Shown piece by piece: positions 1 to 11,600 of a DNA stretch of 37,133 nucleotides. Origin of the DNA: Intoshia linei (Eukaryota > Orthonectida > Rhopaluridae); assembly GCA_001642005.1 (NCBI GenBank), contig LWCA01000249.1, positions 1 through 37,133 of the forward strand. The letters are read 5' to 3'. The notes beneath the pieces were generated by a model. It was not told the origin of the DNA. It did no database searches and worked only from the letters and a program-made list of their open reading frames with translations. Every line of letters begins with the position of its first letter. The stretch's first letter is position 1. The position numbers and the translations under genes were made by a program.

Positions 1-32
1 TGCCTTTATAGCATAAAAATGCATTACCTAGA

Positions 33-198
33 ATGTCATTTAGATTTCTTTGCGATAAACTACGGTATGTGGTCAGACGAAAAGGTGAAAAATTTCATCA
101 AACTATGATGTTATATGAAATATATTTCGAAAGATGTAGATCATTAAATATGATTTGTGATTTTGTTTGGTGGTGTTCAATAAAAAATAAATTTTAAA
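33..198 (+). CDS. Exon-like reading frame, unidentified (possible transposase remnant)
   Basis: An open frame from an ATG at 33 to a TAA at 196-198 encodes about 54 aa. It is rich in Arg, Tyr, Phe and Cys and is less AT-biased in composition than its surroundings, so it may be a terminal exon of a gene starting left of the window. In-frame sequence runs back only to a TAG near position 9, so an exon would begin after that. The arrangement of LCDKLR, later charged residues and ERCRS loosely recalls a piggyBac-type transposase core. This is a weak resemblance and I do not claim a family. Confidence 0.25.
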
Positions 199-857
199 TT
201 TATCTAATTATTATTTTTTTTATGAAATATTTTTAATTGATACCTTCTTATATCTTCATTTTTGAAATTTATGTCTATCACTTACATTTTTGATATTGAA
301 CAAGATTCGTCTATCGGTAACCCGAAAAAGTAGATTTTACGTGTAATGTAAGTAGTGCATCCAGAAAAGTTTTATTTCATATAGTTTGTCAATGTTGCCT
401 TAAAATTAGAGTTAATTAATTAAGGTAATTAAATCATTAATGACAATTTTTTATATACATATGTATACGTATATGTCTATTTATCAATTTTACCATTTGT
501 AATATCAAATATTAATTGTAAATAAACATCACGGTGGAGTGTACTTCTTTAAAAAAAACTTTGACCCTTAATTAAATTCAAAGTCGATTTTGAAATTAAT
601 AAGTTTTTTTTAAAAATAGATGTATACTGGTTCACTTACATATAACAAAAGTTTCGGTCAGTTTGTCGAAATTTTGTTGGACAGTGTTATAGATGTAGAT
701 GTGCAATGCACATTGTGCATGTAACAAAAGGCCTCAAGTCACATGATCAATTTTTCATGTAATGACATGTTATGCGCCATCTATATTGTTTTAATAAATT
801 AAAATTTTTTTCAGTTATTTTACAAAACATTAATTAAAAGTTTTTTTAAAAAAATTT

Positions 858-901
858 AGGGGTGCAACTGCATCTTTTGCACCACTTGAATCCGCCTCTA
901 C
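858..901 (-). repeat. Terminal fragment of an interspersed repeat (GAGGCGGAT type)
   Basis: On the minus strand this reads TAGAGGCGGATTCAAG followed by a GC-richer tract ending in GCACCCC. A related end, CAGTAGCGGATCTAGGAGGG, occurs at 4493. Motifs of this kind are ends of old hAT-like elements scattered in many animal genomes. No second end or target duplication is visible. Confidence 0.4.
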
Positions 902-1256
902 ATATGGGTAATGTTAAATTTCATTACTAGTGTTGTAGAAAGGTTGGAAAACATTGCTCTAAACTAAAGCGTTTAATATAAAATTTGATAATTAATAATT
1001 TTTTTAAATGTTTTTTATATAAATTTTAAGTGATTTTAAACATAAAAAACAACCAAAATAAATAACGATAAAGTGTGAAACTGTTAATTAACTATAATTA
1101 AAAAATAATAGGTTTCCATTGAATAGTTTTCCCTGCACCCTGTGAGAAACTGTGTGACAGCCATTGGAGGACATACATGTAATGTTAATAACGGAATTTA
1201 TGTAAATTTTATAAAAAGTGACGTCTAATAATTAAAATTATTACTTATTATCATTA

Positions 1257-1282
1257 TGATGAATTATAATTATAATTCATCA
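1257..1282. repeat. 26-bp perfect palindrome
   Basis: Twelve bases, GATGAATTATAA, are followed directly by their reverse complement, and one further base pairs on each side. It lies in noncoding DNA. It could be a cruciform-prone repeat or the collapsed core of a small inverted-repeat element. Confidence 0.7.
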
Positions 1283-1429
1283 GTTTTAAACAGTGTATGT
1301 TTAATATCTAACCATCTTATCATATTATTATGATTATTAGCATTTTGTAAAATAAAGTAATGTAAAATTTTTCATACCTGTCCGCACACCGATTTTCGGA
1401 AGCAATATAATTTTAATTATTAATCAAAC

Positions 1430-1982
1430 CTTTAATATAATCAAAATTTTTGCATTTTATTAAATATACAGGTACATTTGGATAATTTTTTTTGATAACA
1501 TCAATAATATTCTTGTTAAAATTGTTATGAAATGAATTTGGTATTAAAACCTATAAAAATTTAATGTTTATCTTAAAAAATGTACTTCTTTAGGTGTATA
1601 TTGATTAAATTTTGTTAATAAATTTAAATAATCGCTATCGCATTTCAATTCAAACAGATACACATACATTGAACGTAAATTGATGGCACAAAGGGACAGA
1701 GAATTTTCCAACAATCGTCCACTTTTAATTGCTACAAACTCAAAAATGTCAATTCACTTTTATTATATTATATATTGAAATTGCATTTTAATCTTACCAA
1801 CAGTATAAACTTGACTATGCGGACTCAAAAAACCTCCAGGAGTTCTAGATGTCAATGATGCAGCTTTAGAAACTGTTTTTGGAGTTCTACATTAAATATA
1901 TTAAATATAATTTAAAATTTATTAATAATGTATACTGATTAATTATAAATTACTCGTCAACATATTTTTTTAACAAATCCAT
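1430..1982 (-). CDS. MSH4: MSH4 (MutS homolog 4), first four exons, partial
   Basis: MSH4 pairs with MSH5 to form the clamp that stabilises meiotic recombination intermediates and promotes crossovers. Exons: 1982-1954, 1886-1798, 1731-1586, 1550-1430. Phases agree and give 128 aa. The Ser/Thr/Pro-rich start, with TSRTPGGFLSP, leads into VYTVAIKSGRLLENSLSLCA, which matches the MutS connector-like region of MSH4 (VIVAVVEGRG in vertebrates). It continues to YTPKEVLIPNS and a segment ending FDYIKG. Exon 1 carries ten codons, the last one split. Intron 3 is only 35 bp. Exon 4 ends in a GT donor at 1429, but no later exon, including the clamp and ATPase parts, is found down to position 1. The gene either continues beyond the window or is a 5' fragment. 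It is head to head with MEIG1, 249 bp apart. Confidence 0.82.
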
Positions 1983-2231
1983 TAGAAATTAAAATTTGAT
2001 GAAATTATTTATAGATAATGTGATAAGAATATTACCTGTATACTAAATATTTGAAAATTACATAATTGGCGCAATTTAATATAATTAGCAACACAATAAA
2101 CAAAATAATCATATTCAAGTCTACAATGAATATGTGATCTCCAATGGTGTGGAAACAATGATACATACAAATAACTCACCTACAACATTTATTTAATTCG
2201 AATTCATTTACATTTCTAAATTTTGCATAAA
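1983..2231. promoter_or_regulatory. Shared head-to-head promoter region of MSH4 and MEIG1
   Basis: Only 249 bp separate the two start codons, so both genes must start transcription from this interval. It contains ATTGGCGCAAT at 2064-2074, close to an E2F-type core and GC-rich for the region, and CCAATGG near 2140. No convincing TATA box or X-box was found. The role is inferred from gene arrangement. Confidence 0.5.
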
Positions 2232-2634
2232 ATGGCGAATGTGGAAGTCAAAATGATTCCTATTAGTATGAAGCGTCCCAAAGTCTGGAATGATGATGTC
2301 GAAGAAGCTTATCGGTTTCAATTGGCGGGTTATAGAGATTCGTACGAATATACACACTTTAATAATGGAATCGATGTATGTTTGTTTTCACAATTTTTAA
2401 ATTTTAAAATTTTAAAATTATATTCACGTCAGTCAATTGTCAATTATGTTAACGTAATTTAGGTTGACCGATGGCAGCACAATGGATATGTGAAAAAATT
2501 AGTTCGAAAAGGTTTGTTTAATTTCAATCATTTGTACAACCTTTTGTGTAGATGGAAAATTTTATTACTATAATCGAGAACGAGAATGTCAAGACAAGGA
2601 TGTTCATCAAACAAAAATTTACATATATAATTAA
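2232..2634 (+). CDS. MEIG1: MEIG1 (meiosis expressed gene 1 homolog), complete
   Basis: MEIG1 is a small adaptor that works with PACRG in the manchette and cilia to deliver cargo during sperm-tail formation. Exons: 2232-2375, 2463-2511, 2552-2634, giving 91 aa (88 in human). The protein shows the family landmarks in order: [17 protein letters not shown], then [13 protein letters not shown], then [17 protein letters not shown] and a short tail ending IYIYN. The second intron is 40 bp. The start was set at ATG 2232 because the homology begins there; TTG at 2223 is only an in-frame near-start. The stop codon is 3 nt from the AK9 stop on the other strand. Nothing in the sequence suggests damage. 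Confidence 0.93.
2561..2566 (-). terminator. Candidate poly(A) signal of AK9, inside MEIG1 exon 3
   Basis: The minus strand reads AATAAA 71 nt past the AK9 stop, within the MEIG1 coding sequence. If used, the AK9 mRNA is antisense to the last MEIG1 exon. Confidence 0.5.
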
Positions 2635-2637
2635 ATT

Positions 2638-5600
2638 TTAATTTAAAGGTTTTCGAATAAATTGTTCAAAGCCTTTGAAAACTTGCATATTCAAATCAAA
2701 GTCCTTTGGACGGTTTTCTTGGGTAATAAATTTTTTAGTCATATTTTTAGCCAAATAATCAATTATTATGGTAGATTCTTTAAGCAATTCTATTCTGCTC
2801 ATATTCAAATGCTTTATGTAACTAGAGCTTTTCGGGTTAGTAGCTATTAAAAATATTAACAAATTTCGACAACGAAAAACCTTTCATATGACAAGCCAAA
2901 TAGAAAATTGCAGATTCTTTCACACTTAGGAACGGACGTTTAGGTTTCCACTGAGCAAGAGAACTTAGAGAACAAATGAGTTGATCAGCCATAGTTTGTT
3001 CCAAATAACCGCTCATGGGTAATTTGTTTAATTTTATATTCACTGCATCAGGTGGGAGTTTGCAAGGCAGTTCCAGATTGCTGTATTTGTGTGGCTTTCT
3101 ATTTACATTGTTATACATTTCCATTTACAAATTTTACCTCATAAATTTATCCAGAGTCTGCATATTCAAAAAACTGTACACTTTTTCATTATATTTTGCT
3201 AAAATTGATTCATTCCCTTTCTTAATGTTATCATAACTAAATTAAACCGTATGTTAAAAATTTTAAGATGATAAACATATCAAAGAAAAATTTAAAAAAT
3301 TAAAATATAATATAAATTTTACCTTTTATCTCCTTCTACATATGTTACTGGACAGTAACCATTAAACATTATATTAAACTGTGTATTGGATTTTTGATTA
3401 TCTGATAAAACAACAGGTAAGAGCTTAGATATAGGCAGTGACCTTTCGTTGAATGCTGCTATGTAATATTCAGCGTTATTCAAAAATTTTATCAATTTTT
3501 CAGAATTTTCTATGCGATAGTAGTATCCTAATTAAAAATTTTAAAACTGATAACCTAATTATTTCATAATTAAAATAACATTTACAAATAATATGACAAA
3601 TTATCTAAAATTGATTCATGAATTCTGTTAGAGTGTTTGAAGAAACGGTTAAATTAAACACAATTACTTCTGAATACGACACTTTATATAATAAAGTTCT
3701 TGGTAGAGGCGTGAATGGCAAAGTTTTAATGGTCAGAAACCAAAAAACAGGAAAGGAATACGCACTCAAGGTAATTTTTGAGTTTATAAATTACTGATCC
3801 GTAGATGGCTGAACCATAATAATTTTTTTATAATTTCCATTAATTTCATTTATAAAAATACCATTTCAAAAATTTACAAATTGGAAATTATTATGCCTAT
3901 TTTTTTCATTTATCACCAAATTTTCGCGTTTAAGCGTTTTTAAACCAATATGGCACTAAGTATAATATAGATACTATAAGATAGCAAAAAATCAAGAAAC
4001 GAAGTACTTTTGCAAAAAAACCTGCGAAATAGTAATTTAATCGTCAACATAGAGGATGTATTTCTAAATTACATTCGTAGAACCAAATACATTCTGATTG
4101 TAATGGAATTGTATGATTCGTTTGACTATATAAAATTTTATTTAGATTGACGGGAGGAGAATTGTTTAAAAGGTTAACAAAAAAGAAACATTTTACTGAA
4201 AAAGGTAAAAGTTTCTAAAATGTTATTAAATTTTATATGATAGAAGCTGCTTCAATAATTAAGAAAATTGTAAAGATTTTGCAGCATTTGCACCAACATT
4301 CAATTGCACATAGATACACTTCTACAATACAATTATGTATTATTATGTGTATTAACTTATTTATTAACTTTATTAACTATGTTAATAAATCATTCTATAA
4401 TGAGTGCAGAAATTTGATAATTTAAGAATATATTCATTTAATTACACAGTTCAGCAAAAAACAACTTTTTTTGAATTTAGTTACCCTGGAAGCAGTAGCG
4501 GATCTAGGAGGGTGCAGGGGGAGGGGCTATATTTATAATTAATTTGGCTTTGAAAGGGTTAAGAGATTCAAATATCGATAAAATATTGTAAATTCGCATC
4601 ATAAATACAATTAATATTATTAAATACATATGAACACTTTTTAATGTTTTAATTAATTACTCATTGAAATTTAACTTTTAGAGACCTTAAACCTTAAAAT
4701 TTGTTATATACAGATGTAAGTGATGAAGCATCTCTGAAACTAGCTGATTTTAGATTCGCTAAATGTATTACAAATAAAAGCCAAAATACTCCATGCTATA
4801 CTCCATTTTATGTAGGTAATACTTTCAAATTTTAACCTTTTAAAATAAATTTAATTTTTCATTTAGCCCCTGAAGTTTTGTCCAAATCTCCATACGATTA
4901 TTCTTGTGATATATGGTCATTGGGTGTAATTGCATACATGATGTACGCATTTATCCTTACTTATATAATATGCTATGCAATATTTGTTTGTCTGTGTTAC
5001 GGTTTATTTCAACAATTACTAACCAGTCTTAGAATTTTATAAAGTGAACATTTCAATTACAGTTTTTTCCAGGGGTGTTAGCAAAATAAATTTCAACCTC
5101 CAAACTCACTATTTTACAGGTCAAAAAGCCCAATTATGCTTTTTTTGAAAATCAAACGAGTTTGAGAATTTAAAAAAATATATACTGTGATACGGATTTT
5201 AAAATCATAAATATTATCATAAATTTAAATTTAAAAAAATATATATTCAGGGCTAAAACCACAAATTACCCTTTATTTTAATGAAAACTGCCCTAGAATT
5301 TAAAAAAATTTCAATCCGAATAAGTGACGATTTCACGGTCAAAAAAGTATTTTATTATTCATATATTTTTTTTCCGAAATATTTTATTAAAACAAAAATG
5401 TGAAATAATTAACGGTCCCGAAAATTAAAAAAATAAAAGGATTATTCTGATACTTATTATAATTGATATAAATTTTAACTCGAGAAATCTACGCATTTCC
5501 GATGAAAAATAATTTTTAATATATTATCAACCAATATTTTTCAAATATTTCGAATTAAAATAAAAATGAAAATGCAAACTTGATCCTACAATTTCAAAAA

Positions 5601-8600
5601 TTATGTGCATTGAACGTCTACACATTTCCAATATAGAAATATGGGTGAAAATCTATATAATTCATTCCTTCACAGTTTTTTTCATTGATTTTTCAATTTC
5701 AAATTCTCATTTTCAAAACATTTTTTTCATCAAAACATCTTATACATTTTATCTATTTTATTTATGCGAGTTTTTAGGATCACACAGAATATACGAGTAT
5801 AAATTTAAGTTCAATAAAAACTTTAAGAAAAAATTCCAGTGAAGACTGGAAAATGTTTCGAGTAATTATTACCATTTTTTATTTATATGTAGTGCATGTT
5901 AGAGCCCTGCAGGGTTCTAAATTGCCCGGGTTTATCTCTTGTCGTTAATGCTCTTTTTTTAATATTTCCGACCAGAGTAAATTCTTAATGGCGACCATCT
6001 ACTGACCCGTTAAATCTTTTTACCATTCATTTTGTGCAGGATCTAGTCAATATCCCTATTGAGTAATAGTCCATTATCGGTTAACTTTTTTTAATTTATT
6101 TATTATAGTTATTTTTTTAGGAAAACATGGATATTAAATTATCAAAAATGAGACATTTTCCAGTTAAAATAAAACCAATGGATAAAATTGATAATCAAAT
6201 GTACAAAAAACAAAATAAATCACGTAATTAACCTTTATATTCCACGTCCAATTCATGTCCTTTTCTGTTTTGCAAATCCACAAGTTCATCATCATTTAGG
6301 AAACTCACTGGACAATAATTTTTATATCCACCTAACTGATTTTGAAAATCACTGGGACGTATGCAAAGACCATCAATTATGGCTGCTCGTTCTAATGAAA
6401 TAAAATGAAATATTTGAATATTGAATATTTGAATATATAAATATTTCTGCAGTCTTAACTCACGATATGCTCACTAAATTTAATTTAAACTAAACCCAAA
6501 TACATTTTTTAAATTATAATTTTTTTGTAAATAGAAATATGCCGCATTATTAATAATTATAAACATATATTAAAGTAAAATAGACCCATTAATAGTTACC
6601 GTTTTGAAGACCTTGCACATATTCTTGTATCTTTTTGATGCTATCATTGACACTTAGACTTACAGTGTTGGAAATAAACCATTTTGATTTAGATGCGTCT
6701 ACTTTTACATAGTTTTCGTGCTCTCTGATATACCACCTTCGCACATCTGAAATTTCTTTATTCCATGTTGCTAAACGTATTGCAAACATGTTGGCACTGT
6801 CATGTTTTGGGTGTTCTCTATAAAATGAATAATTCACATACAATTGAAAAGTACTTATCGTCCCTATACCGCTCAATTGTGGCTCTTTTAATGATTTCTT
6901 CAACAGGCAAATCTAATTCAAAGATTTTTCCTGGTATGATCCACCTTTCTGTAAGTAACCTGACTTGATTAAAAGTATTTGGAAAATCATCCAAAACGAA
7001 TCTAAAGTGGTTATAAATCTTGTAAGGTTATTATATATATTACTATCCTTACTTATATAATATGTTACGCTATTTTTGTTTGTGTGTGTGTTTCGCTTTA
7101 TTGAAATTATCTACTAGTCTTAAAATTTTATAAAGTCCACATTTCAATAACAGTTTTTTTCCGGGACATATAAGATAAATTTCAACCTTCCAAACTCACA
7201 TCTTATGGGTCAAATACCCCAATTATTTTTCTTTTTGATAATTAAACGAGTTGGAAAATTTCAAAAAATATATACGCTGATAAGGACTTTAAAATCATAA
7301 ACATTATCAATAATTTAAATATAAAAAAATTACATCTTCAGGGCCAAAACCACAAATTACTCTTCTTTTTTTAATGAAAACAGCCCTGGAATTTAAAAAA
7401 ATTTACAGGTGGTACAGTTGTATCATGTTAACACACACAAAAAATTTCGATCCGAATAAGTGTGACTTTACGGTTAAAACAGCATTTTAGTATTCATATA
7501 TTTTTTTCCGAAATATTTTATTAAAACAAAAAATTGTGAATAGATAACGGTCCGAAAATTAAAAAAAAAATTATTTTGATAGAGCTTATTCCAGTTAATA
7601 TAAATACAAAATTTCAACCCCAGAAATCTACCATTCATGATGAAAAATAATTTTTAATATATTAGCAACCAATATTTTTCAAATATTTAATGGTAATTTG
7701 AGGTTTTGAGGTAAATGAATACGTCAGTTTCTAATTATATTTACGATAAAACCTCACCATAGAAAAACTAACGTAGTGTTTGTGTTTGCTAAATTTTTAG
7801 GATACTTTGTTATTGAAATAAACGATAACACACACTGACACACAAGCGAAGTGTTTTATATAAGTTAAGACAGGGGCATATTTACTCTTAAGTTTTCCAG
7901 TTTTGAACATCTACCAGCATAGAGAAGGCCGAGAACAAAAAATAAAATAACAACCCTATGGTTGTGCGAATATCTTTATGATTCAGGTTTAAATAAAATT
8001 TAATTAATGAAGCATAGCAAGAATTTATTTTTTTTTAATTTTACGAATAGATTTTATTTTTATAAAAAAAAGAAGATTGGATTTTTTACCCTTAAGGACT
8101 CAATTTTGGAAAATGAAATTTGCTATACTGCATCACTCTCGAAAAACGATATTAGAAATTTTTTTAAATTCCAGAACTGTTAATTTTTTAATTGAACAGT
8201 AGCACATAAACAGACATATATTTTATATAAGTAACGAATAATTAATTGCATAATTTTGCGACATCTTAAATTAAAATTTTAAGATTCTTAACACTTAAAT
8301 CATTAATGTCATACTAAATTTGTCACTAATTAAGTTTTAAAAAAATTGCGAGATTGAATAGTATATTTTCCAAATTAAAATTTACACTCTGTAATTAAAA
8401 GGTAAAGTAAAAATTTGTTATAATTTAAAAAAAATATCACTTATATTTTAAGAAACATTATAAAAATGTAATGCAAGCCCAAACTCCATTTAATCCGTTT
8501 TTTTGTCTTGAAAAAAGTCAGAATACAGGTAGTAAATTAGTTTTCACGTGCGATCCGCCAAATTTTGAAATTTATTGACCTTTGCCTTAATTTTCTGGAA

Positions 8601-11600
8601 CAGCCGGTTGTATAATATTTTTCAAGATTATAAAATATATTTTTGCAACTACATGCATTGATGTACTATTAATGTAGTAAAAACTACATTGAAGGGTATT
8701 TATAGAATTGTAGTATACTAACTCATTATAATTTGAATTTTCTAAATTGACCTCAAAGCTTGCTATTCTAATTAACTAATTAAGTCTAGCTAACTATTTA
8801 TTTACATGAACAATTCCATTATTCAAAATAAAGAATATAGAAAAATTTAGATAAAAATACCCCTTGTTGACACAATCCATTTCAGCAACTACACGTTCTA
8901 GTGCTGCAATTTTTAAAATATCTGGAACAACTTTCCCCATTTGTAGTATATGTTTCAACTGTATATTTAAAACACTTTCTTCATTTTCATTTAAAACCTT
9001 TTTCAACACGTCTCCCATCGATAATTTGGTTATACCATACATCTTTACTATTTTTTTCACCACTAAAATATTACAGATTGAAATAATGAAAAAGGTTTTT
9101 AAAGTTTAAAAAGAATTACGAGTCGTTTTTCCAGATTTAGGTGGACCAATAACGCAAAGTTTAATGGGTACCAGAGGTCTAGAAGTGACGTCAATATGAT
9201 TGACATAAAATAATGGATTCGTCATAAAAATGTCTCTTTTTTCTAAGGATTTGAAAAAATAAATGTAATTTCTATATTCGGCAGCAATAGCGTTTTCGTC
9301 CTGATTGTTGGACTGTATATAATCGTTATTACTTAGCTATTTGGATAAATCAATACAAAAACATATTTAATTACAGAAACTGGGCACCATCGATTAAATC
9401 TAGAAATAAATTTGTATCCAGTAGAAAGCATATCATTTGCGACAGTTTCAGTTATCGAATAAACACGCTCGCAGAATGATTCACGATTTTTCAAGTATTT
9501 GGCAATTTCTTTATTAAATCTATATCGCGTAATGTGTGGTTTTCGATCTGATTCAATTGTTATGCATGGGAGCATTATTTCATTTAACCTTTCCTGTATT
9601 TCCATTATAGTATAATTTATTTTTATTAATAAACCTCAACATTGCTTATACGACTAATTTCATTCTCGTAAATTTCTTCGATATCCGTTTGAAATCTATC
9701 TCTAGCTTCTTCTTCAGTTTCTTGTTCTCCTTCATCTTCTTCAATTTCTTCCTAAGCGAAATTCAAATAATGGCATAATCCTTACTTATGTAGTATACTT
9801 CGCAGTTTTTGTTTGTGTGTGTGTTCACTTTATTCCAATAACTACCAGTCTTAGAATTTTATAAAGTCCACATTTCAATTCAACAACATTTCAATGACAT
9901 TTTTTTTCCGGGGGATATAATATGATAAATTTCAACCTCCCAAACTTACATTTTACGGGTCAAAAACCCTAATTGTCCTTTTTTGTGAAAATCAAACGAG
10001 TTAAAGAATTTAAATAAATATATACGCTGATACAGATTTTAAAATTATAAATTTAAATTTAAAAAAATTATATCTTCTTGGCAAAAACCACAAACGACCC
10101 TTTTTTAACCTAGTTTAGTATATTATTTATATAATATACAATGTATTTGGTTTTTCCAACCATTTTTAAACTATTATTTATATCAAATATTTTAAAAATA
10201 CATCAAATTCTTCTCTTAGCTGTTCTTCAATTGCTTCAATAATATTTAAACGTTCACCCTCTTCATCTATCGACTCTTCTTCTTCTTCAGATCTGTTTTC
10301 GTCCTCATTTTCGGAATTTTGGTCATTACTGTTAGTTTCTTCATTGGATTTCTAATTTATTTATATACATGACATGTATGTACAACAAGTTTTTTCTACT
10401 GAGTACAATTAATATAAGTTTCAAATGGTGAAAAATGTATAACAGTAATCATTTTTATTAGTATATAAAAATGAAACATAATGTAAGTAAATGTAATTAA
10501 TACAGCACTGTTTCTGAATCTATATTTAAGTCTTAATGAATAAAAAAATGATCTAAAAATCAATATTTTATAATTAAAAAAGCATATTAATTATACATTT
10601 ATTAATATATATATATATATATAACATTATAAAGAATTATATTATTTTAATAAAATTTTGTTTTTGGTCAAAAATGGAGGCTATACTGTATTTGTTATTA
10701 TTAATTTAATTTTACTCTTAAATTAATATATTTTACTCCGATATTTTAATTCTAAAGCAGTGGATCCAGATTGGTGTCTCTATACCCCTTGGGTCCAAAA
10801 CTATATGCCTGGAGTCCGTGAGATTCAATCAAAATATAAAAAAAATTTATCAACTTTTGTTTATTTTTATAGGAAAATATTCAATTTTAATATTTATTAC
10901 AGATGTTGGTAATTTATCCCTCAAATTACAAATTTGAATTTATGCGACTACTACATTATTATTACAAAAACACCATTTTTATTCCACCATTAATAAAATT
11001 GAATAAAAAATACCATTTCAAAACCACAGAGAAAATCGAATTTTAGCTATATTTTTTTAAAAATATGATTTTACCAAATCTTACGAGTAACATTTTCTGA
11101 ATCAAAAACCCAAAATAAAAAATCTAATTTTACTAACATTTAATGAAAAAATTACCTTTTTCTAATATTTTAGTGAAAAACACGATTATACAAACCCTCA
11201 AGGAAAATATCCTATTTTTCTGATATTTTTTTGAAAAATTAAATTTTACCAAATCTTACGAGTAACAATTTCTGAATCGAAAACCCAAAATAAAAAATCT
11301 AATTTGACTAACACTTAATGGAAAATCCCCGTTTTCTAATAATTTATTGAAAAACACAATTGTAGCAACGCTTAAGAAAAAAATCACCTTTATTCAATAT
11401 TATTTTTAAAAATATGATTTTACTAAATCTTATGATAAAAATATTTAATTTTTTCTCAAATATTTCATGTTTTTTTTGGGGTCAAAAAAAATAATATTTT
11501 GAAATGGGGTTAGTAAATTATTTGAATTGGGAACAACTGCTCAATGTCAATGTATCAGTTTCACTAAACTTGGATTTTAGCAGGTGCAGCTGTTTATAAA

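Larger units (their letters stand above)
199..1429. other. Gene-free stretch between the left-edge frame and MSH4 exon 4
   Basis: No coding exon could be supported on either strand. It should be MSH4 intron 4 or sequence beyond it, yet no further MSH4 exon is visible. It holds a repeat end at 858-901, a 26-bp perfect palindrome at 1257-1282 and otherwise simple AT-rich DNA. The less AT-rich patch at about 1121-1180 looks like repeat sequence but has no visible partner. Confidence 0.6.
3618..6231 (+). pseudogene. MAPKAPK2/3-like Ser/Thr kinase, decayed, nested antisense in AK9 intron 29
   Basis: Exon blocks: 3618-3770, 3971-4119, 4146-4204, 4244-4313, 4682-4815, 4867-about 4950, and last exon 6121-6231. 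The conceptual protein shows the glycine loop LGRGVNGKV, ALK, then DSKKSRNEVLLQ, ILIVMELYDS, GGELFKRL, then the HR half of HRD, KLADFRFAK, PCYTPFYVAPEVL and DIWSLGVIAYMM, and finally MRHFPVKIKP, like the MAPKAPK C-terminus. Damage: an in-frame TAA at 3977-3979 where Gln is expected, a lost GT donor after 4313, a second TAA at 4695-4697 in the KPEN motif, DFG changed to DFR, a 26-bp intron, an inverted-repeat element inserted in exon 6 at about 4952, and the rest of the C-lobe missing. It keeps introns, so it is not a retrocopy. Its last stop abuts the AK9 exon 29 donor. Confidence 0.85.
2638..6391 (-). other. AK9: AK9 exons 29-33: conserved C-terminal CPV modules and tail
   Basis: Exons 29 and 30 each contain a CPV module (YKNYCPVSF, GYCPVTYVEGD). 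Exon 32 carries LPMSGYLEQTMADQL and KPKRPFLSVKESAIFYLACH, and exon 33 continues with TNPKSSSYIKHLN, matching the end of vertebrate AK9 almost motif for motif. A 37-bp intron splits HMK from ATNPK. Intron 29 (2.7 kb) holds an antisense kinase pseudogene. Confidence 0.93.

Noticed and set aside
1121-1180. Less AT-rich tract considered as a missing MSH4 exon
   Set aside because: No frame gives MSH4-like residues and there are no proper splice borders.
5603-5842. 79-codon frame on the plus strand
   Set aside because: It lies across the end of a non-autonomous repeat and AT-rich DNA, is very hydrophobic in composition and has no family features.
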